From Bacteroides sp. (GTDB lineage: Bacteria > Bacteroidota > Bacteroidia > Bacteroidales > Bacteroidaceae), in NCBI GenBank assembly GCA_021204375.1, contig JAJPZL010000306.1, forward strand, positions 1,618 to 8,516: a stretch of 6,899 nucleotides of DNA, given 5' to 3'. The notes under the pieces are model-generated. The model made no database searches. It worked only from the letters and a program-made list of their open reading frames with translations, and was not told the DNA's origin. This document shows, one piece after another, positions 1 to 6,815 of this stretch; position 1 is the stretch's first letter; the number at the start of each line of letters is the position of its first letter. A program made the translations under genes and the position numbers.

Positions 1-23
1 ACCCCTTATTAGTAACCCGAAAT

Positions 24-791
24 TTACCCCTCCACGGTCCGGGCGCCAAACCGTAAGTCGGGCATCCCCCCACCACCACCCCCCCCCCCCCTTAACGTAT
101 CATCCGGCAACGTATAATGGGTAACAGCCACCGGCTGGTTTACCTCTACCTCGTTAATAGCGCTCTCCGGCAGGTTAATATCCAGGTACATCTTCCCGTA
201 ATCCATGACTCCCACCATCAGGTTCCCCGCTTCCACCCGGGCATCGGCCGTATAGTGGGGCAGCGATACGATCACCCCGGCAAACGGAGCCTTCACACTC
301 ATCTTATCCATACTTAGCTGAGCATTCTCCACATCGTACCGGCTGGTCATGATCTTCAACTCCGCGTTCCGCATTTCACTCAGGGTTACCCCGCCCTTTT
401 CGTACAACTCCTTCTGCTTCCGGTACTCCTGTTCCGCGATTTCGAGGTTCAACTGCTTCACATCCAGCGCCACACTGTTCTCATACTCCTTATCTTCCAG
501 CCTGATAATGACCTGCCCCTGAGAGACCGGATCACCCAGTTTAAAAGGCTTTCCCGTACGAGGATTGTTCTGTAGCTTATAGATACCCCCCACTTCAGAG
601 CTAAGTTCCACCCCATAATCAGGCTGGGCCGAACCGGTGGTATTGATCAGTTTACTGATCGAACTCTTCCGGAGTTCCACCACCGTTACCGGAGTAGCAA
701 TATCGTTCTGTCCCCCCTGAGGCTGGTTGTTACAGGAACTTACAAGAAACAAAGAGATAAAAAAGGCAACCGGATAGATATATGTTTTCAT
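24..791 (-). CDS. RND/HlyD-type efflux periplasmic adaptor lipoprotein, 3' part frameshifted at window edge
   Basis: Membrane fusion protein expected to bridge an inner-membrane pump and the TolC-type channel in the periplasm. The start ATG at 789-791 is followed by a lipoprotein signal: a hydrophobic stretch, then lipobox VSSC with Cys at about residue 20. Next comes a lipoyl/biotinyl-like half-domain (about 60-100, with KLGDPVSQGQVIIRLED). A coiled-coil hairpin follows (about 105-160), then the second lipoyl half (VKAPFAGVIV, about 166-175) and the start of the beta-barrel (MYLDINLPES). After DDTLRG there is an unusual poly-glycine run encoded by the 13-base C tract at 79-91. The frame stops at a TAA (24-26) just after RTVEG. 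Dropping one base from the CCCC at 26-29 gives RTVEGKFRVTNKG, which fits the family, so the gene probably continues past position 1. The family is usually about 350-400 residues; about 255 are seen. The TolC gene lies 7 bases upstream. Confidence 0.85.
   Translation of the reverse strand: MKTYIYPVAFFISLFLVSSCNNQPQGGQNDIATPVTVVELRKSSISKLINTTGSAQPDYGVELSSEVGGIYKLQNNPRTGKPFKLGDPVSQGQVIIRLEDKEYENSVALDVKQLNLEIAEQEYRKQKELYEKGGVTLSEMRNAELKIMTSRYDVENAQLSMDKMSVKAPFAGVIVSLPHYTADARVEAGNLMVGVMDYGKMYLDINLPESAINEVEVNQPVAVTHYTLPDDTLRGGGGGGGGMPDLRFGARTVEG
79..91. repeat. 13-base poly-C tract (poly-G in coding sense) inside the adaptor gene
   Basis: Thirteen consecutive C on the plus strand, followed to the left by three CCA-type units and a further six-C run (66-71). 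In the coding sense this makes a run of eight glycines after DDTLR. Tracts this long are prone to polymerase slippage and to sequencing miscalls. As written, the tract keeps the upstream and downstream segments in the same frame. About 15 residues separate LRG from RTVEG, where I would expect about 13 in related adaptors, so some expansion is possible. Confidence 0.8.
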
Positions 792-798
792 GGTAGCA

Positions 799-2298
799 TT
801 AATTTTTAAAAATAGTTTGTGTTATAGGTACAATAGGCGTATCGTTCTCAAAATCATACAGAGAGAGGATTTTCATATTCAATAGTTCGATCTTGTAGTT
901 AATAAGCGCCTGCGTATAAGATATTTTGGTATTTGACAACTGCGTCTGGAACTGGTTCATCTCCATACTCGTAATATCCCTCTCCCGGTACCGAATCAGG
1001 TTCAGGTTGTAGGTCAGCTGCGCATTCTCCACATTCTGCCGGGCAATACTGATCTGTGTTTTCAGGTTCTCCAGGTTTCTCCAGGTCTGGCGGATATTCA
1101 GTTCAATATCCACCTTCTCCTCCCAGGCATCCAGGTTATGGATATGGCGGGCAATCTCCTGTGCCTTTATGCGGGCTTTCTTCTCTCCCCAGTCAAACAA
1201 AGGCACCGTAAAACTCACGGAAACCTGGGGGTTGCGGGTAGGCGTTTCATAGATATTCGTAAACTTCCGGTCATCCCCGGTTATCCCCACCGACAGAGAG
1301 ACCTCCCCTTTAAACTCATTGAGTGCCTTCGTCCGTATCATATCAAAAGCCAGCTCCGCCCCTTCGATCTCACGCTGGCGCAATTCAAGCCGGGAGGTCA
1401 GTCCACTCTCCGTAGCCTTTACCAGGTCGATCTCTACCGGCTTTATATTGACCTCGGCAAAAATAGTATGATCCAGTGTCAGGTCTATTCCCAAGGTCTG
1501 GTTCAAGGTCTCTTTGGCATTGGCAAGCGCCACCTGCCGCTCTTCCAGGCTGGAGCGGGCCGTAGCCAGGTTCACTTCAGCCTGGTAAAGTTCCACCCGG
1601 GCAGCCAGGTCGGCCTCCACCTTATTTTTAATGATCTCATAACTCTGCAAAGCATTCTGATACTCCTCCAGGCTGATATCCAGGTTGGTCTGTGCAAAAT
1701 ATACCTGGTAGAATCGGGTCGTGATCTGTTGTTCAATATTCAACCGCTGCAACGCATAGCTGATGTTGGCATTCTCCAGCTGGAACTCCAGTTGCTTTAG
1801 TTTCATCTTACGCCGGTTGTAGGTAAATACAGGTTGGGTAAGCTGCAAATAGAGGTCATTGCTGAAAGCCTTGTTACTGGTAGTACCATCGGTCACGGCA
1901 GAGCTATTATCCTGCCAGCCAAAAGTATTGATCAGCGAGATCTCCCCGTCCGTCCAGAGAATAGGCTGGTCCACCCGGAAAGTTCCCCGGCTGGAGAGGG
2001 ATTCATTGGTATACCATTCCGAGACCCGGTTATCAAAACTCCGGTTCTTACTGTAACTAAGCGGGTTCAGGTTCATAGAGAACCTCGATCTCAGGGCAGC
2101 CTGCTGGGCAATCAGGTTCTGCTGGTACCGCTCCAGGTTCATAAAAGAGCCCCGCAGCCTCGGGCAGATCTCCGAAGCGATATCCATCGCCCGCTCTATG
2201 GTAAGGATATCCTGTCCGGCCACCGGGGCTATGTTTCCCCAAAAACAGACCGCCAGGACCCAGATCATACTTTTTACCGGTAAGTGCTTACTTTGCAT
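799..2298 (-). CDS. TolC-family outer membrane efflux protein
   Basis: Outer-membrane channel of a multi-component exporter, in which trimers form a beta-barrel plus a periplasmic alpha-helical tunnel. The 499-residue product has a signal peptide (hydrophobic IWVLAVCFWGNIAPVAG, cleavage near residue 28). The two repeated OEP-type regions follow: the first begins LTIERAMDIASE and contains the NLERYQQNLIAQQAALRSRF helix, and the second lies around DLVKATESGLTSRLELRQRE. Long Gln/Glu/Ala-rich amphipathic helices and the strand motif VSVSFTVPLFDWGEKKARIK are typical of the family. Length is normal for Bacteroidota members. The ATG at 2296-2298 lies 18 bases after the double TAA of the upstream permease gene, and its own TAA (799-801) is 7 bases before the adaptor ATG, so co-transcription is likely. 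It is the only fully intact gene in the window: about 34 Gln and 8 Trp codons and no internal stop. Confidence 0.93.
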   Translation of the reverse strand: MQSKHLPVKSMIWVLAVCFWGNIAPVAGQDILTIERAMDIASEICPRLRGSFMNLERYQQNLIAQQAALRSRFSMNLNPLSYSKNRSFDNRVSEWYTNESLSSRGTFRVDQPILWTDGEISLINTFGWQDNSSAVTDGTTSNKAFSNDLYLQLTQPVFTYNRRKMKLKQLEFQLENANISYALQRLNIEQQITTRFYQVYFAQTNLDISLEEYQNALQSYEIIKNKVEADLAARVELYQAEVNLATARSSLEERQVALANAKETLNQTLGIDLTLDHTIFAEVNIKPVEIDLVKATESGLTSRLELRQREIEGAELAFDMIRTKALNEFKGEVSLSVGITGDDRKFTNIYETPTRNPQVSVSFTVPLFDWGEKKARIKAQEIARHIHNLDAWEEKVDIELNIRQTWRNLENLKTQISIARQNVENAQLTYNLNLIRYRERDITSMEMNQFQTQLSNTKISYTQALINYKIELLNMKILSLYDFENDTPIVPITQTIFKN

Positions 2299-2316
2299 AC
2301 GTCTATTCTCATTTTA

Positions 2317-2688
2317 TTACTGTTTCTTTACTACTTTCACCGCATCGGCCGTTACAGTCCTCAGTTTCGTCCGGTTAGACAAGACCACATCCACAGTATT
2401 CGCTTCCAGGTAGTAGACCCCCAACAGTGCCTACTCCTCACCGGCCCGGCATATATCCAGCCACGCCTCTTCCTCCTCGCCGTCGTGCTTTATCTTAAAT
2501 TTATATTCTCCCTGGGCATTCCGGTTGCTCCGGCTTTCGGTACTGAACGCCCAGTAATAGATCTCATAATCTCCCGGTGCTGTCAGCGGCACCCGCCAGG
2601 TAACCGTCTGGCTGCCATCCACGCTCCGGATCACATACGCCGACCGGATATACTTTCCATAATATCCGGCATGGGTCGTAGCCGTCCA
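2317..2688 (-). pseudogene. Fragment 5: golvesin/xanthan-lyase-like C-terminal domain
   Basis: Terminal domain of about 124 residues. It opens WTATTHAGYYGKYIRSAY, then VTWRVPLTAPGDYEIYYW, KFKIKHDGEEEEAWLDI, and LLGVYYLEANTVDVVLS, ending LRTVTADAVKVVKK before tandem TAA codons. This is the typical golvesin C-terminal-like pattern: aromatic opening, PGxYEVYYW strand, x-LLG-x-Y/F strand and an ADAV ending. Such domains are beta-sandwiches seen in extracytoplasmic and carbohydrate-related proteins, and binding of a glycan or envelope component is only inferred. A TAG at 2431-2433 falls at GEE, stop, ALLG. The family usually has Trp just before LLG, so a TGG to TAG change is the simplest reading here. 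Confidence 0.65.
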
Positions 2689-3057
2689 CTATAAGGGAGG
2701 TCTCCACCAGGGAATACCGGCATACATAAACTCCGAATCCTCTACCTCCTCCAGCAAGGTCGGAAGCAATCCTACAAAAGCCGGCTCAGAGAGGAAAAAG
2801 AGCGGATCTTCGTTATCAACGATCCTCTCACCCGGAAGCTCAGTGCTGTACTCAGCCATCACAAAATCCCCCTCCGTCTCCGTTACCCGGCGGTTCTCCC
2901 GCACAATATTCCTCACAGGGATTTCCAGGATACCGGGCAGATTGCCCGAGGTCAGGGTATTGACCACTATCTGCCGGGGAGCCTCGTCCCACAAAGAGAC
3001 CAACAGTTTAGACTCATGAGGATTCAGTTCTATTTTACGGTTTACCCGGTTAGCCAT
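2689..3057 (-). pseudogene. Fragment 4: beta-rich linker between peptidase-like core and golvesin-like domain
   Basis: Continues the same protein after the frameshift. It reads MANRVNRKIELNPHESKLL, then LWDEAPRQIVVNTLTSGNLPG and LFFLSEPAFVGLLPTLLEEV. The first part looks like the alternating strands that follow the M1-like core in this kind of fusion. The apparent ATG at 3055-3057 is an internal Met, not a gene start, because in-frame coding sequence (MWS, TAG, E) lies directly upstream. It ends GIPWWRPPL at TAG 2689-2691, and the next codons (WTATTHAGYYGKYIRSAY) open the C-terminal domain. I infer no separate function for this piece. Confidence 0.55.
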
Positions 3058-4466
3058 CTCCTAGCTCCACATACCCCCCCCATATGGACATTCACCTGGA
3101 CCACTCCCTTATAATCAGAATTATTACTGATAACTGTTTTCAGTACAAAGGTCTCCTTTCCCCGGTCGTTCACCTGGCTTACCACAGGCTGGCTCACGGT
3201 ATAGAAAGGAAGAGCAGTAGGGTACGACCAGGAAGAGATCCCCGGTTTAATATCCGCTCCGCTGATCACCTCCAACGTATCCAGCAACTGCTCAAACTCT
3301 ATATTATGAAAAGTATTCCGGGCCAGCACGGCAAACACAGAATCCCGGAACAGCGCTACTCCCATCTTCCTTTCAGCCTCTGCAAAAAGATCACTCGCCT
3401 TTAGCCCGATAACAGGATCCAGCAGATCCTTATACCGGATATCCCCCAGCAACTCCTTAAAAGAATAATTTTCAAACAGCAGACTTGCCTTTTCATTGCC
3501 GGAAAGGCCATTGATCTCCCTCTCCCAGCTTACAGCCGAGACTTTATCCTGTAGATAGACCTCAATCAACCGGTTGGCCACCGGCCACTTAGCAGAGAAC
3601 ACATTGTAACGGAAGTTATAGAACTGAGGATAAATATAGTAAGGATTGACCGATTGACTGATCTCCATCTGTCCCCGTCTTTGGGAAGCAGCCCACGAAT
3701 TAGATTCCCGTTGCAGAAAAAGAAAGGCAAACTCCCGGAAAGTACGAATCTTAGCCTCCCGCTCATCAATATCATTATTCCCCCATTGCGACCATTTTAT
3801 GTGCCGTTTCCACCGCCTTTTTACATCCAGTTGGTCAAACTTCCACCCTTTTTTCGGGAAAAACACCATTTCGGGCTGCATAACCTCCTGCGCCTGCGTC
3901 CATGCCCGGACATAACTACTGAACTGGGCAGGAACCTCCACCACCGAAAAACGCTGAAAAGGATATTTCAACTTAGCAGACCACTCCATACTATTTCTTG
4001 CATCCCGGATAAGTCCGGGAATGGTATCCTGAATACTATCCAGCTCGTTCCCCACATAATCATAACCCTCAATGTGCCAGATACTAAACAACAAACTATC
4101 CGCCATTACACTCTTTTCCACATACCGCCCGATCACCAGCGAAATAGCCTGCATGGGGCAATCAGTGGTAAACCGGAACACTCCCTCCTCTTCCTCCGTC
4201 CGCACTCCCTGCGAAACCGGTACCATCCCCGGCAAAGGTTTTATAACAAGGTTGAAGTCGCTGAAATAGCTCTGCTGCCAATCCGAGTTCTTATCGCTGT
4301 AAGCCACTCCCGGACGTGGATACCAATACGTTTCCGGTGTCATCAGCCAGAACTTCTTTTGCTGGAATACATATTGTTTATCCACATTCATCATTATCAT
4401 TTTACTCTGCTCCTGCAACAGTCCGGCAGGAATATCCAGGTAACAAAAGCCCTGGTCTATTGCTCC
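3042..4466 (-). pseudogene. Fragment 3: M1-aminopeptidase-like periplasmic core lacking HEXXH
   Basis: Longest open piece of the gene, about 475 residues counting from the codon after TAG 4467-4469. It runs from GAIDQGFCYLDIP through LMTPETYWYPRPG, VVEVPAQFSSYVRAW and VVFFP-type residues to a long helical region (WPVANRLIEVYL, LLGDIRYKDLL, FAEAERKMGVALFRDSVFAVL), then beta strands near the C-terminus (FVLKTVISNNSDYKGVVQVNVHMGG). The layout resembles the M1 catalytic and helical domains. The zinc-binding HEXXH and the GxMEN motif are absent, so catalysis is unlikely, and a structural or substrate-binding role is an inference. The frame breaks in the 8-C run at 3074-3081. One extra base there would join it to fragment 4 as HMGGGMWS followed by TAG 3061-3063. 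Confidence 0.65.
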
Positions 4467-5102
4467 CTAATAACTAATAGTAAGGTTCACCGTATCCCCG
4501 ACGGCGATCTCCCCGTCAAAACGGATCAGCAGGATCTGGTGGTCACGCTCAAAAGCAAGCGGTTTCCCCATGCCGGCCACCTCCGTTACCTCCAACCCCG
4601 GATTCAGGCAAAAGGCAAAACGAGAAGCCTCTCTCAAGGATATAGCTTTCAGAGTAGCTTTACCCCGCATCAACTCCGCCTCCTGCTCTACAGCGATATC
4701 ATGCTGCTCTACCACCATTTTAGCAACCCCCGCATAACTGTTATTAACCTGGGTATAGAGCATCCGTTCATGAGTCCCCCTGATAATAGAATCCACATGC
4801 CTGTATCCTGCGAAAAGACTTATCACGAGAAACAACAAACCCAATACTATTCACGGATAACTGCTTCGCCGGGAGTTAGGAAGTCTTTTGAACAAAGCCA
4901 CCGTAAAGCAGATAAAAGCGATCCCCGCAAAGAGATAAATAGCCCAGTGATTCAGGATAACCGTAAAATTGGTAAAACCCACGATAGAAGACTTCATCAG
5001 CGGCAGGCTGTAAGCCATATAATCGAACAGATAATAAAACTTATCCCCGACATAAAAAACCGTCAGGGCAATATAGCCCAGCAGCACAATAAAAGTGAGT
5101 GC
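4467..5102 (-). pseudogene. Fragment 2: TM5-TM7 and M1-like N-terminal beta-sandwich
   Basis: Same reading frame as fragment 1, resuming directly after TAG 5103-5105. It holds helix 5 (TFIVLLGYIALTVFYVG), a loop with YYLFDYMAYSLPLMKSS, and helix 6 (WAIYLFAGIAFICFTVALF). A TGA at 4851-4853 (YP, stop, IVLG) interrupts just before helix 7 (LGLLFLVISLFAGY). After helix 7 the chain enters the periplasm with a soluble stretch: ARFAFCLNPGLEV-type strands, FERDHQILLIRF and GDTVNLTISY. This pattern matches the N-terminal beta domain of M1 aminopeptidases. It ends at TAG 4467-4469 and continues in frame as GAIDQGFCYLDIP. Trp (TGG) or Arg (CGA) would be one transition away from the TGA. Gln or Trp would be one away from the TAG. 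Confidence 0.65.
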
Positions 5103-5630
5103 CTAGTTCCTGAACACCAGCATCAAAAAGATGGAAAGCCCGGTAATAAAGACCAGCGTAGGCACACAAATAATAAAAAAGTACTGGATATAGGCCAGCC
5201 ACTCAACAGCAGCTCCGGAAGCCATTCCATTCAATACCAGAGTTATCCCCAGCACGATCAGATTGATCAACAGGAAGATCCGCATATTTCCCCATATCTT
5301 TCCGAATACATATTCCGCATTACTGAGCGAATGCACATAAAATACCTCGGAAGTATCCAGCTTTTTATCCCTTTTCAAAAAATCCGATGCCAGGAAGATA
5401 GCGATCACCGCCTGTCCCGTATTAAGCAGCAAAAGAGTAGCATACGGAATGTTAGAAGGAAGAGAGAAGAACAACCACGATCCAAAGTTATCCTCTCCCA
5501 GTAACATCACCCCGTTATAAAACCTCAGGAACAACAAAGCAAGGATGGTAAAGATCCGGAAAAACCAACTCCTCCTCAGAAGAAGACTCTCATACCGGGC
5601 CACCGGTCGTTTATAGGTAAAAAATGACAT
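5103..5630 (-). pseudogene. Fragment 1: N-terminal ABC-2-type membrane domain (TM1-TM4)
   Basis: First open piece of the interrupted permease gene, 175 residues from an ATG 12 bases after the ATPase TAA. A cytosolic N-terminus with RYESLLLRRSWFF precedes predicted helices at about residues 24-44, 61-83, 113-136 and 143-172. Between helices 2 and 3 is a charged cytosolic stretch (SDFLKRDKKLDTSEVFYVHSLS, then GKIWGN), a typical ABC-2 permease arrangement facing the ATPase. It ends FRN and then TAG (5103-5105). The next codons in the same frame read ALTFIVLLGYIAL, an obvious continuation with the fifth helix. Gln (CAG) would fit the interrupted position. Confidence 0.75.
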
Positions 5631-5642
5631 AGCAAGCGCAGG

Positions 5643-5876
5643 TTAATCGTTGGTCTAAAGGTTTAGTTCATTCTCCATGTAATAGACGTACGCATGCTCC
5701 AGCGTAGGCGGATAAGGCAAGGCTTCATACCCTTTTATTTCATCTGCCACCATCTGCACCTCCCAGCCCGTTCCCGAAGGTATTGTGGCGATCACCGGAT
5801 ACTTTTTATCCACCTCCGGCAGCTCACTGCCGGAGATCTTCAATTGCCACACCTTGCCCTCCACCCGTTTCATCAT
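5643..5876 (-). pseudogene. ATPase fragment 3: C-terminal accessory region
   Basis: Final 74-78 residues of the ATPase, back in the frame of the true start codon: MMKRVEGKVWQLKI, then VIATIPSGTGWEVQMV and LEHAYVYYMENELNL. The region is typical of the extra C-terminal beta segment in Bacteroidota ABC ATPases paired with large permeases. It reaches TAG 5655-5657 and, four codons later (counting the TAG), TAA 5643-5645. Either could be the native stop. It lies just ahead of the permease ATG, fitting a translationally close pair. Confidence 0.7.
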
Positions 5877-6235
5877 CTCCTCCTGAGAGCCGTAAAAAGA
5901 GACCTCCCCCCCCTGTTCATAAGCGCCATGTGTTTACAGGAACTCGATATATCTCCCACAATATGGGTCGAAAGAATAATGGTCACCCCCTTCTCACTCA
6001 CCTCCGAAAGCAGGTTCCGGAAACGGATGCGCTCTTCTGGGTCCAGCCCCGTAGTCGGCTCATCCACGATAATTACCTTCGGATCGTGAATAAGCGCCTG
6101 TGCAATCCCCAGCCGGCGCTTCATCCCCCCGGAAAGTTTATTGACATACCGCTCGCGTACATTAAAAAGCCCCACGCTCTCCAGTATCGCATCCACCCGC
6201 TCTTTTCTCCTGCGGGAGCCCGTAACACCCGACAA
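5873..6235 (-). pseudogene. ATPase fragment 2: signature, Walker B and H-loop
   Basis: Middle of the ATPase in a shifted frame, which enters upstream of 6235 at the 8-A run (6278-6285) as ANYKTYEFLDYSARLSG. It carries RYVNKLSGGMKRRLGIAQAL, the Walker B region with DEPTTGLDPEER, and ILSTHIVGDISSS. The last residues after MALMNRG are out of frame because of the C run at about 5916-5923. With that run shortened by two bases the chain reads MALMNRGEVSFYGSQEEMMKR and joins fragment 3. The apparent start at 6235 is an internal Leu/TTG codon, not a real start. Confidence 0.75.
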
Positions 6236-6323
6236 CCGCGCCGAATAATCCAGGAACTCGTATGTTTTATAGTTAGCAAAAAAAACGGAAATCCTGCGGC
6301 AGATACCCCAGTAAAGAGCGGAT

Positions 6324-6539
6324 CTACTTCCGCTGCTTCATCAGGTCATAACCGAAAACATCCACCTCGCCCGAGGTCGGTTCCATCAGGTCTACCAGGA
6401 TACGCATCAGCGTAGACTTACCGGCCTCGTTAGGCCCCAGCAATCCGAACATACCGGTAGGGATCTTCAGATCCACACTCTTTAATGCATGATTTCCGTT
6501 GGGATAGATCTTATTTAAACCTTTTATGGTAATACTCAT
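6324..6539 (-). pseudogene. ATPase fragment 1: N-terminus with Walker A
   Basis: First 71 codons of the ATPase: ITIKGLNKIYPNGNHAL, then GLLGPNEAGKSTLMRILVDL and the loop SGEVDVFGYDL. The ATG start is supported by the SITIKGLNKIY opening typical of the family and by the lack of coding sequence immediately upstream in the same frame. It stops at TAG 6324-6326 after QRK. The following in-frame residues IRSLLGYLPQDF contain the Q-loop, so the stop is an interruption. Gln (CAG) or Glu (GAG) would fit. Confidence 0.75.
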
Positions 6540-6815
6540 GGGTTTTGTCGTCTTATCGACACCTAAATAGTGTTTTTCAGTAAATTACAATACAGCAGTT
6601 TATCCGGTGGCCCGATAAATACGGGTCATACTTCTTTCTCTGACCAACCAGCTGTTCCACCGCCGGTCCTTCCCGGCAAAAATAGCTACATCCTCCGGAT
6701 AGATAGTTTAGATTCGGGACAATTTATTATCAATTTCAGACAACTATTATATTTCCTCCAAACTTACTACATTTTTAATTAATAATAAGTTGGCTAGAAG
6801 TTTTTTCCCCTTACT
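6540..6815 (-). other. AT-rich leader upstream of the ATPase operon; no supported gene
   Basis: About 276 bases between the ATPase start and the fragment at the right edge. The part nearest the edge (about 6720-6800) is clearly AT-rich. The part nearest the ATPase is not, and it allows short open stretches on both strands, but none has an acceptable start and a recognisable product. Two weak inverted repeats are present (CCCG/CGGG at 6611-6625 and GGTCA/TGACC at 6624-6645). They share bases and could not both form. I see no tRNA, CRISPR or transposon end. Confidence 0.45.
6759..6766 (-). promoter_or_regulatory. Possible Bacteroidota -7 box TAAGTTTG for the operon
   Basis: On the minus strand this octamer reads TAAGTTTG, an exact match to the known Bacteroides -7 consensus TAnnTTTG. 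It sits about 220 bases before the ATPase ATG, which would imply a long untranslated leader. No TTTG-type -33 element is visible at the expected distance upstream, only an AT-rich stretch. The assignment is therefore weak, and a chance match in AT-rich DNA is quite possible. Confidence 0.25.

Larger units (their letters stand above)
2317..5630 (-). pseudogene. ABC-2-type permease fused to M1-peptidase-like ectodomain and golvesin-like C-terminus, interrupted
   Basis: Membrane partner of the ATPase encoded upstream. ATG is at 5628-5630 and the final stop is TAA 2317-2319, followed by a second TAA. If one base is added at the 8-C run (3074-3081) and all internal stops are read through, the gene encodes about 1,104 residues. 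Order: four transmembrane helices in the first 175 residues, about three more to residue 270, a periplasmic beta-sandwich like the N-domain of M1 aminopeptidases, an alpha-helical M1-like core without HEXXH, and a golvesin-like domain at the end. Interruptions are TAG 5103-5105, TGA 4851-4853, TAG 4467-4469, a frameshift at 3074-3081, TAG 3061-3063, TAG 2689-2691 and TAG 2431-2433. The protein resumes in the same frame across every stop, so this is one gene and not several small ones. Whether it is a true pseudogene, an error-laden sequence or a recoded gene is not decidable here. Confidence 0.8.
5643..6539 (-). pseudogene. ABC transporter ATP-binding protein, two frameshifts and an internal TAG
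   Basis: Cytosolic ATPase that would power the permease encoded next. From the ATG at 6537-6539 it holds Walker A as GPNEAGKST (residues 35-43), Q-loop GYLPQDF, signature LSGGMKRRL, Walker B VIIVDEPTTGLDP and the H-loop in ILSTHIV. A C-terminal beta region reads GKVWQLKI. The order is complete, but the gene is interrupted three times: TAG 6324-6326 (QRK, stop, IRSLLGYLPQ), one extra A in the 8-A run at 6278-6285, and an 8-C run at about 5916-5923 that reads correctly with two bases fewer. The two length errors total three, so the original frame is restored. Glu38 (GAG, 6426-6428) replaces the normally conserved Gly of Walker A. The protein ends at TAG 5655-5657, or at TAA 5643-5645 if that TAG is read through, giving 293 or 297 residues. 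Confidence 0.85.

Noticed and set aside
1138..2283. Plus-strand open frames opposite the TolC gene (1138-1800, 1834-2283)
   Set aside because: They lie entirely within the intact TolC gene and show no family features or plausible start context.
3042..4418. Active zinc aminopeptidase
   Set aside because: No HEXXH or GxMEN motif appears in the translated region, despite the overall M1-like layout.
3654..5504. A 616-codon open frame on the plus strand opposite the permease/peptidase-like gene
   Set aside because: Its product is rich in His, Arg, Pro, Gln and Ser with no recognisable domain, and the minus strand carries clear family sequence over the same bases. It is an antisense by-product of codon use in the real gene.
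5655..5657. TAG near the end of the ATPase as a further interruption
   Set aside because: The protein is already close to full length here, and TAA follows only three sense codons later, so it may be the native stop. I did not count it as firm evidence.
6611..6645. Two overlapping short hairpins as a switch or terminator
   Set aside because: The stems are only four and five base pairs with large loops, and there is no adjoining T run or known riboswitch pattern.
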